A stretch of DNA of 64,000 nucleotides from Cymbomonas tetramitiformis (GCA_001247695.2 LGRX02033407.1:1-64000); one strand, 5' to 3'. Numbered from the stretch's first letter, positions 1 to 11,097 are shown. The notes: generated by a model from the letters alone, not told the origin. Numbers and translations are program-made.

Positions 1-356
1 AGCGGTGGCTCTAGCCTCGGCATAGCCAGGCGGCAGGTGAGAACCTGTATAATCCATCCACCAGAGCAGTGGCTCTAGCCTTGGCCATGCCAGGCGACAG
101 GTGAGAACCTGTATAATCCATCCACCAGAGCAGTGGCTCTAGCCTCGGCATAGCTAGGCGACAGGTGAGAACCTGTATAATCCATCCAGCAGAGCAGTGG
201 CTCTAGCCTCAGCATAGCCAGGCGACAGGTGAGAACCTGTATAATCCATCCACCAGAGCAGTGGCTCTAGCCTCGGCATAGCCAGGCGACAGGTGAGAAC
301 CTGGATAATCCATCCAACAGAGCAGTGGCTCTAGCCTCGGCATAGCCAGGCGGCAG
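1..356. repeat. 64-bp minisatellite, about 5.5 copies
   Basis: Head-to-tail copies of a 64-bp unit begin near positions 1, 65 and 129 and continue to about 356, starting GCAGTGGCTCTAGCC and holding GACAGGTGAGAACC. Copies differ by single substitutions. The array is cut by the window edge, so its full size is unknown. Most units carry CAGGTGAGAA, a good match to a plant-type 5' splice site. Open frames across it are repeat artefacts. Confidence 0.9.
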
Positions 357-1198
357 TTGGAGATCTGGATAAAAGCTCTGCGCATCCGAGGAGGCGGTAG
401 GGGTTTAAAACCTTTCCTCCGGGCCGGCATCCCGAGAACTGTCAGGTAATTGGCAAACCTATTGTCATCACCTGTAAGTGTACCGTGTTGGAAGGTTTGA
501 AACCTTGAGCGTGGTAATGGATGTGAGATCTCGAGCCTTGGGGGAGCCTGGTAGTGCAGATGGCAGACCGGTGAGAGGCCGACCCTTGTGCTTAAGAGGT
601 TGATCTCCTTATTGCGGTGTGTCTTGGGAAGTGTAATGTCATCCCAGACAACAGGCGGCTGAGACCTGTATAATCATCCTGAGCAACAGTAGAAGATCTG
701 TATAAAAACTTTACTGGTCCGACGTGGTCAGCGTGGACGTGACCTTCCCTAAGGGGGGGGAGTTGTGCTAGGAGGCAAGCACAAGAGCAAGAAAAACGGC
801 TAAGTACAAAACGCAAGAGTACTCAGTACGGAGTACAGTAGGACCGATCAGAATGATGTTGATGTGAGGTGCCTAGCCTGTTGTACGGAGTACTCAGTAC
901 AGTTGAGTTATGGAGAGAGTTCCTGAATGCATAAGAACTCTAAGTGTAACCAGTTTCGGGGATGAGAACTGAACTGAGAATTGTAAGCCGTAACCGCTGT
1001 ATATTGTGTATTGAAAGCATGCACTTGAAAGCAAAAGCATAACTTGAAGGATTTACGAAACCGAAGTCCGATAGTTGAACTATATAGATTTACGAAACCG
1101 AAGTCTTATAGTTGACCAAGCGTAATCATACCTCGTGCGGTCGTTTAATAAGTGTAGATAGAATAAGTCCGAAAGTGTAAAGAAGAGAAGAAACTGGA
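357..1198. other. No gene recognised; retroelement-flank sequence
   Basis: No supported gene. The palindromic motif GAGTACTCAGTAC recurs near 820-900 and a related GTACTCCGTACAGTAC appears near 2280. A short duplicated motif (ATTTACGAAACCGAAGTC) lies at about 1040 and 1088. The stretch leads into the retroelement-type open frame at 1199 and is probably decayed element sequence. Confidence 0.4.
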
Positions 1199-1228
1199 GT
1201 GGTAGCCTCCTACATCAAGCAATCCTTT

Positions 1229-1765
1229 ATGGACGGCATGTCTGTGAAATTGGGCTTCTTCGAGCCCGAGCCGCAGGTCTCACTTAAATCCTTCAACCCC
1301 CTGCCTCCGTACATTTCTTCCACGCACGATTCAGCTAGCGTGGCTGACTCGGAGTCTGGCGACGAGGAATTGCATGTGGACACACCGCCGCCCGCTCCAC
1401 GGGTTGGTGGTGTCCGGGCACCGTCAATTGGAAGTATCCTCACGGCAGCAGCATTGCCGGCTCTGTTCATGTGTGTTAGCATGGCTTTGCTAGACACCGT
1501 CACCGCCTCTGCACTTTGTGGCGTGGAGATTGCTCCACGGGCGGTGGTGTCCGGGCAGTACTTCGATTGTCAGAATTGCGCAATGGACTTCTTCCCTGAC
1601 TCCGCCTTTCTGGACTCTGGAACCGCTGACCCCGACGACAACTTCAATCTGGACTCTGGTTCTCTGGGCTTTGACACTTTTGACTTCTTCAATCTGAACT
1701 TTGAGATTGACAACAGCAACTTCAACAGTGAACTCTACTTTGTAGACCGCTTTCAAAGTGGCTAG
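1229..1765 (+). pseudogene. C-terminal fragment of a gag-type retroelement protein with membrane segment and acidic tail
   Basis: The open frame runs from 1199; the first ATG is at 1229. It has a Pro/Ser/Glu-rich start, then one hydrophobic span of about 20 residues (around ALPALFMCVSMAL), then a tail rich in Asp, Phe and Asn (GFDTFDFFNLNFEID). This hydrophobic-span-plus-acidic/aromatic-tail order matches the C-terminal part of the full-length element protein at 14819-17386. No capsid-like core or zinc knuckle lies upstream, so it is probably the surviving 3' part of a decayed element whose LTR-like sequence begins near 2232. It could be a short intact ORF of a derived element, but nothing supports independent function. 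Confidence 0.45.
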
Positions 1766-2189
1766 AGTTGTTTTGTGCCTGCTAGTAGTACTAGAATGTC
1801 CTAGTGACACCGTGAAAACGCTGACTGCCGTAGGGTTTGAGCGAGGCAATCGGGTATATCAAAAGATAGAAATGAATACACGACTTTCAGGCTATCTAAG
1901 CTCTGAGGCCGTCACTAGGCAATCATATCGTGTGTCACAGTCTAAGCTACCGAAGTCGAACTACTGAGTACAGGTAGGAAGTCACTGTACTGTCACTGTC
2001 ACTGTCATACGTCATACGTGGTACTGAACTACTGAATCTCAGCAAGTAGCTTGCTAGATCAGTATTGGGCCAAGATACCTACCTGTGTGCACAGCTAGCT
2101 AGAGATTTGGGACCGCCCTGGCCAAGAGCACAGGCCCCCTCTAGAATTGTTTCCACCGCTTGAGATGGTGTGTTTTCAGACTGCAACAA

Positions 2190-2515
2190 CCCTGCTCCAC
2201 CATAACTCTTCCTCCGTAATAGTCCAGGGTGGTGTGCTGGATGTGACACACCGTGTGTCACTTCCTGTTATCTGTACTAGTACTCCGTACAGTACGGGTG
2301 TCACAGGTTTAGGGTTTCCGGCATAAAGCCGAGACTAACTTATGTTTCATCTACACTTATGCAAACACCGAAAGTGAAAGCATTCTGACTGTAACCCGAT
2401 ATATACCCGTAGCTATATATCTCACATAAGATAATAGCGGAGATGAGTGCAGACTTCTGTGAGAAGATGCTGCCTCTAGCACAACGCTAGCTCATCTAAA
2501 TACCAAATGTCTCCC
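2190..2515 (+). repeat. Decayed LTR-like sequence with pre-LTR stem-loop
   Basis: A CCACC...GGGTGGTG stem-loop (about 2198-2231) is followed by TGCTGGATGTGACAC, the same arrangement as at the intact LTRs at 17706 and 55833. The LTR-like part contains the palindrome GTGACACACCGTGTGTCAC, as intact copies do. Its end (about 2435-2515, GAGTGCAGACTTCTGTGAG to GTCTCCCATC) resembles 3978-4062 of the dispersed repeat. The far boundary is uncertain. Confidence 0.5.
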
Positions 2516-3494
2516 ATCGCACCCAGTGATACTCAACCAGCCTTTGACTGGAGGCCTACACAGAAAAAAGATTGCCAGATGGTTCCTCAATGTCCTTCCT
2601 AAGTCCAGAGTCACGGAGAAGAGGCTAGAATACACAGGAGTCAGCCCTGATATTTGGGATGAAGTTCTGAACGAAAGTGACAAAGTACTTCCTTCTTCGC
2701 TGTGCCCATGGCCCACTCAAGACCCCCCCTATCATCAGAATGGTGCTGAGCATTATTATGGCGGTCACCATGACACGACAATCACCAATGCAATTTCCAA
2801 GCCCTTCATAAGCACCGTGAAATGGCCCAAAGTACTTACACTCATGGGGTACCTCCCTCCTCTTTTTGGTACTGTCCTCAACACGATAGGTGTTCCCCGT
2901 GGCAAGATTAAACCCCTCCTTAAAAAACTTTCAAGAATCTGTAGGCAACACACCAAAAATAGGCGAGACGTGTTTCTGTTAAACACCACCTCCACCTTGA
3001 ACACTGACCCGCATACAGTTGACATCCTGGGCAGTGAGACCATGACAGAAACAGAAGCTGTGCAAAAATCAAACGACTTTCTTCAAACCCTCCTGCAATA
3101 ATTTTCAAAAGTCTTGCAATAAAAGATGGTTCTCTGTCCCCTAGGGGGAGGGCCCTCCCCCCTCCCCCCCACCACCCCCCCTCTCCCCGCCCACCTTGAC
3201 CCCCTTCCTCAACGTCTCCAAATACCCCCTTAATTCTTCGACTTCCCTCCCCACCGCTCAGATTCAGCCACCCCTCCACTCACCCGGCCATGGCTGCTTC
3301 TCCATCTTCTAGAGTTTTTTGCTTAGCACCTAGCTTTTTCTCTAGATGTCACCCTGCTGAAAAGTGGGTTGAGCCCCTTTGTGGGCGCGCTATAGCAGAG
3401 GGAGTAGCCCCTGGTGTTTTCACTAGCCTGCTTTGCAGGGATACCGCACTCTCAGGACTTTGTCCCCTTTGCTAGCGTAAATGTTTTATTATTA
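2516..3494. other. No supported gene; open frame without ATG and a C-rich tract
   Basis: A frame open on the plus strand from 2526 to 3101 (191 codons) has no ATG in its first 100 codons and resembles no family I know. It could be a retroelement remnant following the LTR-like sequence. From about 3138 to 3265 the plus strand is strongly C-rich, so the minus strand is G-rich. A (TTA)n-like run sits at 3486-3501. Confidence 0.35.
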
Positions 3495-3860
3495 TTATTA
3501 TTCCCATCGCATAGATGGTACCGCCATTGGGTTGTGAACCCGAGACATTGGTTGAACGACCAGTATCGTCAGAACGAATAATACGTTCGCCCCATAATAC
3601 TGCGCATGCTTGTTCCGCACATGCTTGAAGCCAAGATGATTTCTTGTTTGTTACTTCAAGATGTATCTTGCTTTGCCATCTTCGAGTTCGACATACGAAC
3701 TCTCGATGACAGGTGTCATTCAAGTCTTTCCTTGAATAATGACAGATGCTGTGACTTATCATCTGACGACATGAACAGTCATAGTCGACCGTACTGACGA
3801 CTGTCTGTCATTATAATATATGACATGACTCGACATGACATGACATGGTATGACATGTCT
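3495..3860. repeat. Diverged relative of the 589-bp dispersed repeat
   Basis: Shares TGGTACCGCCATTGGGTTGT, CCGAGAC and the GTTGAACGACCAG block with the repeat at 3895-4483. It is followed by the same order of CAAGATGTATCTTGC, CGACATACGAACTCTCGATG and TGACATGAC motifs. It lies directly upstream of the better copy, as an imperfect tandem. Confidence 0.6.
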
Positions 3861-3894
3861 GACAGGTATGACACGTATGACATGTATGACACAT

Positions 3895-4483
3895 GATACG
3901 GCTATGTAAACAAGCGCCGTGAATATATTATCAGTATACAAAATAAACACTGCAAAGTTGAACAGCAATGCAAGTGTACGGATGAGCGGGTTTGTGAGTG
4001 CAGTCTCTGTAAGAAGATCTGCTGAAGCACAACGCTTCCTCACTTTTGTACCTTACGTCTCCCATCATCTTAGATGGTACCGCCATTGGGTTGTGAACCC
4101 GAGACGTAGGTTGAACGACCAGCATGGTAATAACGACTAGTTCGTTCATGCTGCGCATGCGAGTTCCGCGCATGCTGAAAGCCAAGATGGTTCTTGTTTG
4201 TATTCAAGATGTATCTTTGCTTCGCCATCTTCGAGTTCGACATACGAACTCTCGATGACAGGGATGCCTGATGATATGACATTATCATCTGGCGACATGT
4301 ACAGTCATCGTTGACCGTACTGACGACTGTCATAAATATATGACGCGACTCGACATGTACAGTCATGGTCGACCATACTGTCGACTGTCATAATAATATA
4401 TGACATGACATGGTATGACATGTCTGACAGGTATGACACGTATGACATGTATGACACATATGTCATCGGTCATGACCCTGACA
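3895..4483. repeat. 589-bp dispersed repeat, copy A
   Basis: Nearly identical to 19652-20239: I see only about five substitutions, with the same start (GATACGGCTATG) and the same end (GGTCATGACCCTGACA). Contains an imperfect hairpin: CCTTACGTCTC pairs with GAGACGTAGG around a loop holding the inner palindrome GGGTTGTGAACCC. The right half has clustered TGACATG/GTCATA motifs. No convincing ORF. No target duplication could be defined. Probably a solo LTR or other non-coding mobile sequence. Confidence 0.7.
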
Positions 4484-5506
4484 GATCTCCCCTCTTAAAA
4501 GAGTTGTGACCTCACAACGGGCATACCTTTGTATATGTCTATGATGTCTTTGTTGTTGTCGCTTCTTGCTGGTACCAGTCTTCTTACACCGATTTGAGGC
4601 GTCCCTCATGGTGTTTTTAGGTTATTGGGGGGAACTGAGTCCACTTTAGTCCCTCACCTTACAGTTCTTAGGATGTAGCCCACCTTTCTGGAAATCGTAT
4701 CGTATTTCAGAGTGACGTTTCAAGGTTCAATGAAGAGCGTTTTCGTGATACAGATTGACGCTGGATTACTGATTGATCCACACGTTATCATGTATGTACT
4801 AGACGATTCAAAGCATCCGAAGTCTACGTTACGGATTATTTGCGCTAGCCGTCGTCGCTTTGCGCGAACGATGATCCCACGATTTAACAATTTATAATCG
4901 AACGATTCTCGGCCTGATATAGTGCACCCAACCCTTCCTCCCCTCCTTAAGCTACTTTGGAGGATCCTAGGTGGCGATGGGGAGCCCGATTTTTGGGGCT
5001 TGTTTTTAATGCAAACGGAGCGGCCCTGCTTAACGGAATTGGACTTATAATCCTCAACCGGTCTGCTCAACTCCTCAATGTTTTTGTCCAGTACGCACGC
5101 TTTGACGAACATCTATCGCGATGAGTGAGAATGGATTCGCCACGTACTAATGTGAAATTTATTCAGTTATGTTTGTCAAGCACAACTTAGGATCACAACT
5201 CCGTCTACCTCAGTCAATGTCTCCGGTAGCTTCGGATGACTGGCCAAGAATCCGATGACAAACCACGGTTTTGGGCAAAGGTAGCATTTAGCAGTTTTTA
5301 TTTATCCACAGATATGATATCTCGCATGTGTGCGTATCTGTGCAAGGGTATGATTTTGAACAAGGCTCACTACACCTTTAGCAAGGAAGGATCAATTCCC
5401 GCTTCAATGCAACATAATGATAAACATTAAGAGCAAGGTTATATAGATGATCGACATGTATTAGTATATATTACAAGAAGTAAGGGCATAAGGCTTAATA
5501 TAATGT
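4484..5506. other. No recognised gene
   Basis: Holds one unrecognised 130-codon open frame on the minus strand (4720-5112) with Ser/Arg/Lys-rich composition and no domain I can name. The 3' LTR of the chromovirus should lie in or left of this stretch, but I could not match it to sequence right of 12810. Confidence 0.3.
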
Positions 5507-6236
5507 CTAGCCTTCATAGGCAGCTATAATGTCTGCTGCATTGGTCAGCTCTGTGGCTTTGACCCAGGTGTCATGCTCAGGACCGTAGCCTGCATATCGT
5601 ACTAAATAGTATTTGACACCTCTAGTGAATTTATCCGAGAGTATATGTGAAATTTCAAATAGTGGTTGCCCTTCTTCGGTGATCATCTGTGGCAGAGGCA
5701 AAGGTGCTTGAATCGAGTCGTTGTACAGCTCTAATCTGGAAACAGGCTGTACCGGATGAATACGGATATCAAGATCTCCGAAATCTAACTCGTATGCACG
5801 TCCATGGCTAAGCACTTTGGAAATGGTGAACGGCCCAATATATGGCTGTTTAAAGTGTCTGCCTGCCTCTGTCAAACCAGTCCATTGAATAAACTCGGTC
5901 CGTAAAAGAACTTTCTGCCCAACTGCAAACTGCTTAGGCATGTGAGTCTTATTGAATCTGGCTTGGCTAATTTCTGCTGCTCGGGAAATGTTATCTACCG
6001 CGTTGGCATGAATAGCCGAGTACTGGTCAAAATGATCTCGAATAGCTCTTTGTATTGGAACAGGAGCTTCTGGCGGAATAGTGATAACCAGGTCATGAGG
6101 CGAAAGTGGTTGCGCCATCGAGTCGAGATAAAATGGTGAATAACCAGTTGATGCAGAAACGGTATTGTTAATTGCAAACTCCACCAGAGGCAACTTGTCC
6201 TCCCACGAATTGGCTGAAGTATCATTGCAACAACAC
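5507..6236 (-). pseudogene. pol: Chromovirus pol: integrase C-terminus and chromodomain
   Basis: Starts with the last part of the integrase core (KLPLVEFAINNTVSAS), then the GPY/F-type module (KQPYIGPFTISKVL), then a chromodomain at the extreme C-terminus (YLVRYAGYGPEHDTWV). In chromoviruses this domain reads histone marks and steers integration to silent chromatin. The aromatic residues expected of the methyl-lysine cage are largely present (YY, W). The stop is at 5507-5509. Confidence 0.88.
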
Positions 6237-6323
6237 CTGAGGATGTAAAAAAAATACTACTTAATCAGTTTATAAACCAGAGGATGGTGAAATCAAATCA
6301 TGAATCAACAATTTGAAAATTAC
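6237..6323 (-). other. 87-bp intron-like insert in pol
   Basis: On the minus strand the insert starts CAG|GTAATTTT and ends TTTTTTTTACATCCTCAG|GTG, so it has GT-AG borders and a T-rich 3' end. It has an in-frame stop within two codons, but removing it joins integrase codons in frame (87 is divisible by 3). The 12-bp motif ACCTGAGGATGT occurs at both borders on the plus strand (6235-6246 and 6322-6333), as expected if the insert arose with a target duplication. Confidence 0.7.
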
Positions 6324-8404
6324 CTGAGGATGTCCTCAATGAAGGCATGGCTCCTCTCATTGGCAGCATTCGACTGTGGATGGTGTGACGATGTCATGGA
6401 CAATCTCGTACCAGTAGATTTCCACAGTGTCTGCCAGAATGTAGAGGTGAATCTGGGGTCTCGATCTGAGATGATGTTCCTCGGAAGACCATGGAGCTTG
6501 AAGATATGCTGCATATAGATAGAAGCAGTATGCTGAGCTGTCCAGGTCATGCTGAAGGGAATGAGATGACAACGATGAGAGAATTGGCACATTACCACAA
6601 ATATACTGTCGTGCCTATTAGTGGTGATAGGCAGATCAGTGATCCAATCAAGAGATACAACTAGCCATTTTGTCTTAGGCACGGAATATCGTATATGTGC
6701 CTGACCATAAGGCTTGTGTCGCCTCGTTTTCTGGCGCTGACAAACGGGGCACTCCCGAATGTACTTGATGGCTGCCGTTGTCATTCCTGGCCAATAATAC
6801 CGGCTACGCAGAAGATGAAGCATGCGATTTTTGCCTACATGACCAGAAATAGTGGCTGAGTGGCACTCATGAAGAAGAATGTGGCGAAGTTGTGTGATCT
6901 CACCGTCATCTGTGGGGACTTTAGCTGTTGGTGGAATGTACAGCTGTCTGCCATATATGGTCTTACGATAGATCAACCCCTGAATGAGCTCGAAGCTGTA
7001 GCTGCTGACTGACTGTGACGAAGTCGATGATGTCAGCTTAGCCAAAATAGTCTGTGCAAATGTGTCACGATCATACTCGGATATAATGATGTCGTGTAGC
7101 TGATGAGCTGATGAAGAAGATATAAGAGCAATGAATGTAGGATCTGCAGATGGAATGACCTCGCTGATGTCCATATGATGAAGACAATCAGTGAGTTCAA
7201 AAAGTGCAGAGATACGCGTGAGTGCGTCTGCAACCTTATTCTTCTCGCCAGCAATGTGCTCTATACGGAAGTTGTATTCGGAGAGCTCATCCAACCACCG
7301 TGCCTGTTTGGGGCTCAGTGTGGATTTGGTCTGGAAATAAACCAGTGGCTGATGATCTGAGCGTACAATAGTCTCAGGAGCTCCCAACAAGATGTGGCGA
7401 AAGAATCGGAAGCCTTCCACAATGGCAAATAGCTCGATCTCAGGAATAGGCCAACGTCTCTGTGTATCGGATAGAGTGACGCTGTGATAGCCACATGGCT
7501 TCATACCTTTTCCTTGATCCTGGAGTATTACTTGACCAACGTGTGTGCCTGATCCATCGACCTCCATAATAGATGGCAGTTTCTGATCTGGAAGCTGCAA
7601 TACTGGAGCGTTACAGATGGCACTTTTGAGGTTATCAAATGCCTGCTGCTGCTCAGTTTCCCAGACAAACTCTGCATTATCTTTAAGGAGACGATTGAGA
7701 GGCTCGGCAACTTTGGAGAACTTTGGTATGAATCTCCTAAATTGACCAACCATGCCCAAGAATGACCGAAGGGATGGCTTGCCATCTTTAGCCATACGGC
7801 GTAGAGGCTGCTTTCCAACGGTGGGACCATAAGACACTGGAGGCTGAATTGCCATGACTGCTCTGATTCTGTCTTCGATGATGGATAGGCCTGCTTCAGA
7901 GATGTGATGTCCGATAAAGTCTATAGATCTGACGAACAACTCCACCTTGGAAGGCCTGATGTAGAACTGGTGATCTCTGCAACGCTGGAGGAACTGTCGA
8001 ACATGCTTCACATGGCTGTCAAAATCTGGACTGTATACAATAGTGTCGTCCATGAATATGACAAGGAACTGGTCGATGAAGTCAAAGAATGCCCGATTTC
8101 CTACACGAAGTGCTGTTGCAGGAGCATTGGTCAATCCGAAAGGCATAACTGTCCATTCATAAGAACCGTATTTGGTGCGAATAGCAGTTTTATGAATGTC
8201 GTCTGGATGAATGGGGATTTGGTGGAAGAACTGGTTGAAATCAAATCTACTGAACCAGCGTGCTCCCTTCAGCTGCTCTAGTAGGGTGTCATGTGGTGGT
8301 AGTGGATACGTGTCCTTTATGGTGATGATGTTATTCAGGGCACGATAATCACAACACATCCTCCACTTTCCCCCTGGCTTAGGAGCGAAAATGATTGGGC
8401 ACCC
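6324..8404 (-). pseudogene. pol: Chromovirus pol: reverse transcriptase, RNase H and integrase core
   Basis: RT palm motifs are visible: RWFSRFDFNQFFHQI, VMPFGLTNAPA and the catalytic box FMDD in LVIFMDDTIVYS. RNase H follows (MEVDGSGTHVG, ELFAIVEGFRFF, RSDHQPLVYF, KVADALTRI). Integrase follows with the HHCC zinc site (HECHSATISGHVGKNRML, CPVCQRQ) and core residues (LDWITDLPI, IISDRDPRFTS, HPQSNAANERSHAFIEDIL). Apart from the stop at 8405-8407 this 2-kb stretch is open and its catalytic residues are present. The frame then runs into the intron-like insert at 6323. Confidence 0.9.
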
Positions 8405-9108
8405 TTATGGCGATGATGATGGACGAAGGATACCCAACTCGACATATTTTATGATTTGCCGTTTGAGCTCCTCCATCATGGGTGCTGGAATGGTACGCAC
8501 TGGCTGTGATGGAGGCTTATGTCTAGGTTCGATGTTGATTCTATGATATCCACCTTCAAACCTTTCTGGCTTATGACCAGCTGGGAGATCCTCCTGGAAT
8601 ACGTCTGAAAAGTCTTCTCTCACTTGATCACGTGCTGCTGTGATCTCGGGGTCTTCCATTGTGGCGTCTGAGTCTGATGCTGCAAAGACCAATTCACCAT
8701 CGACCACGGAGAGGAAAAAGAGATATGCTACGGCTTCTTCAGCCGAACCACTGGATCGAATGCGACGGAGATGTTTTCTCATGGTGGTGGCGCTGACCAA
8801 TTCCATTTCAGGAAGGCCATCTGAGTCTGGAGTCTGCTCAACTCTGGACAATACTGTGCGAATACTGGAGCCTGATGAATGCTTCCTAGTGATCGTCAGA
8901 TTTTTGGTCTGAAAGTCAATGTGTGGATTCCTCCTCTCCAACCAATCTTGACCCAGAATGACAGTGAATGGTTTCATGTCAATGATGTAGAAATCTTCTG
9001 TATCCTTATACTTGCCCAAAGAAAATGTAGCCTTGGGAAGATAGGATGTGCATGGTAGTTGGCTTCCTCCAGCCAATCCCACTGAAAATGATGAAGAATC
9101 TGTGGGAG
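8405..9108 (-). pseudogene. pol: Chromovirus pol, protease C-terminus to start of reverse transcriptase
   Basis: Continues the protease fold (FTVILGQDWLERRNPHID) and the linker to reverse transcriptase, ending in the N-terminal RT motif region (ELGILRPSSSP). The frame ends at TAA (8405-8407), but the next codon in the same frame continues with conserved RT sequence (GCPIIFAPKPGGKWRM). This stop is therefore a point mutation inside RT, not a gene end. Confidence 0.85.
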
Positions 9109-9160
9109 GATAACGGGGTCATTTTGTAGCTACCCCCTACCATTTTTGTAGCTACTGTGA
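9109..9160 (+). repeat. Left terminal inverted repeat of MULE-like element
   Basis: Pairs with 11098-11148 in inverted orientation. The strongest shared block is TGTAGCTACCCCCTACC followed by ATTTTTGTAGCTAC. Confidence 0.85.
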
Positions 9161-9292
9161 CATTTTTGTAGGTGTCCCAGAACCGACCGGGAATTTCCCC
9201 CGGAAATTCTGGGACAATCTTCGTTTTTGTAGGTGTCCCAGAACCGACCGGGAATTTCCCCCGGAAATTCTGGGACAATCTTCGTTCCCTTA
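9160..9292. repeat. Two tandem copies of a 66-bp unit
   Basis: The block TTTTTGTAGGTGTCCCAGAA through GGGACAATCTTCGT occurs twice in direct tandem near the left end of the MULE-like element. Each unit holds an internal imperfect palindrome (GGGAATTTCCCCCGGAAATT). Confidence 0.9.
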
Positions 9293-10020
9293 TAGGGGAA
9301 AGGGGAAATTCCCAGGATTTTTCCAGGGCACACCCCAGTGTTAACAGTGTGCGTCAGGATGCATCACCACACGACACCGCCCCCAGATTGTTTGTAGCCA
9401 TACTACCCAGTGCATCCTACGGTACGGGGCGAGTCCAGGTCAGAAAGGAAGCAGATAGAGTAGATAAAGATATCAAAATTTTGAGAGCACAGTTTTTATA
9501 ATTTATATTTGTCGTCGACCATAACATTCAGTCTTACATCGACTGTATGGCGACCGTTCGACCGCCCGATCGAAATATCAACCGACTGGCTGACGGACTG
9601 TCCGTTCGATCTTTAGTCACAACTAGCAGACTCGATCGGATATATGTCACGCATCTCGTGCTTCAAGATCGTCTCACCAGTCACCTTTCCTACTTCAGAT
9701 ATTTCAGGAGTCACGCGGCCCCGACGAGCTCTGACGATCGCGCATCCACGATTGAGGAAATCTCATATTAGATCCCGATTTGCCACACCTTCACCATTCT
9801 TCAAGCTCTCTTCTTGCGCCGCCTGTTTCATGCCTGCTGTTTCAGCATTCTGCTTTCTTGTTTGACTAACAACTTTTACACGCCACTTCGTTATCCTAGC
9901 GGATATCCTGAATCGGTCGTGTTTTAACCTGTATGCGTGGAGCCTGGCGGGGGAGGGGGGCTTTCCTCGCTGCGTGCGATGTTTCACATTAGCCGTTGCT
10001 GGCCCGGTTCTTGTTTCCTA

Positions 10021-10180
10021 CGTTGTAGGGATGCTCGGAGACCGTCGGGCTTCTTCGCAGCCTGACAGTATGGGTTCAATTCCCAACATCTCCTCCGGGC
10101 ATCATTATTTTTCGCAGGTTGCCACTATGTTGTGCATTTTCTGAAGCCGCCAGCAACGTTGCTGGCGGCATCTTTCCAGC
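10021..10180 (+). repeat. tRNA-like SINE unit 1 with 24-bp palindrome
   Basis: The head (about 10025-10095) has a tRNA-like shape: an A-box-like GCTCGGAGACC, a hairpin GGGCT...AGCCT, a T-arm with GGGTTCAATTCCC, and partly complementary ends (GGGAT with ATCTCC). The tail contains the perfect 24-bp palindrome at 10146-10169 (GCCGCCAGCAAC and its complement). A second unit follows 170-180 bp downstream. It is not a functional tRNA: the anticodon loop lacks the usual U33 context. Confidence 0.65.
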
Positions 10181-10191
10181 TCTACTAAACT

Positions 10192-10356
10192 CGCTGAAGA
10201 TAGGGGTGCTTGGAGACCGGCGGGCTTATTTACAGCCCGACGGTTTGGGTTCGAGTCCCAACATCTTTACTGACTAGCGTATCGTTTTTTTGCAGGTTTC
10301 TTTTTTTACGCCGGGCTCCTTCTGATGTCGCCAGTAACGTTGCTGGTGGCATGCTG
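10192..10356 (+). repeat. tRNA-like SINE unit 2
   Basis: Same head and tail as unit 1. The T-arm TTGGGTTCGAGTCCCAA has a perfect 5-bp stem and consensus B box. The closing stem is TGAAGAT with ATCTTTA, and the tail palindrome is GCCAGTAACGTTGCTGGTGGC. A weaker partial third unit (TTGGGTTCGTTCCCCAACGTC) lies at about 10528-10550. Confidence 0.65.
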
Positions 10357-11097
10357 TAATTTCCAGTCTTGCAAAAATGATATTCGCTTGTTTATTTTAG
10401 AAATTCGCAGGTTTACTTCAGAATTACTCAACCTATTTCCCTGTTTACTGTTTCGCTGTTTTTTTAAACGTCTTCCGTGTAAACTCCCAATCGAGGGCGA
10501 AATGCCAACAGCAATAGGTTTGTCCGTATTGGGTTCGTTCCCCAACGTCCTGACTAAGTCGACGCTCGTGTGCTGCAGGAAACATGTTTGGAATTATTTT
10601 GGATCTGTGCTCTGTGCTCGTGTTTTCTTATCGCCCACGGGTCGTCGAACCCTTAGACTAGAAACTAGCAACCTAGTATGGATGGTATTAATTATGCTAT
10701 TGTGTTTTAAGAGTCTAATTTGTGTTTGCTAATCTTTTCGACCGATCTGAAATGCCTGCACGTTTGCCTCGTGCTAGTTAGTATGCATGATAGTTTGATA
10801 GCATTAATTTCTTGGCATCCTCCATACAACTGTCTAATATATTCGTATTACATGCCATCTGCGCGGTAGGCGGTACTCTTAGTTCAATAAAAATGTACTA
10901 TGATTTATGTGCGGTGTCATTCGTTTGTGGTTCCAACAGCTCGAAAATTCGTTTTCGTGAATTTTGTAGCCAGCTACAAAATGGGCCAACCCGGCAGCTT
11001 TTGTAGCTATAGCTACAAAACGGATCACCCCGGTAGCTTTTGTAGCTATAGCTACAAAACGGATCACCCCGGTAGCTTTTGTAGCTAAGCTACAAAC

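Noticed and set aside
2526..3101. 191-codon plus-strand ORF as a host gene
   Set aside because: No ATG in the first 100 codons, no recognisable domain, and it follows LTR-like sequence.
4070..4140. tRNA-like sequence or primer-binding site TGGTACCGCCATTGGG
   Set aside because: It begins TGG like many primer-binding sites and contains a T-arm-like palindrome, but the loop does not match tRNA consensus and no coding element follows.
10192..10270. Functional tRNA gene
   Set aside because: The T-arm is consensus and the closing stem pairs, but the anticodon loop lacks U33, and the unit recurs with a palindromic tail inside a transposon.
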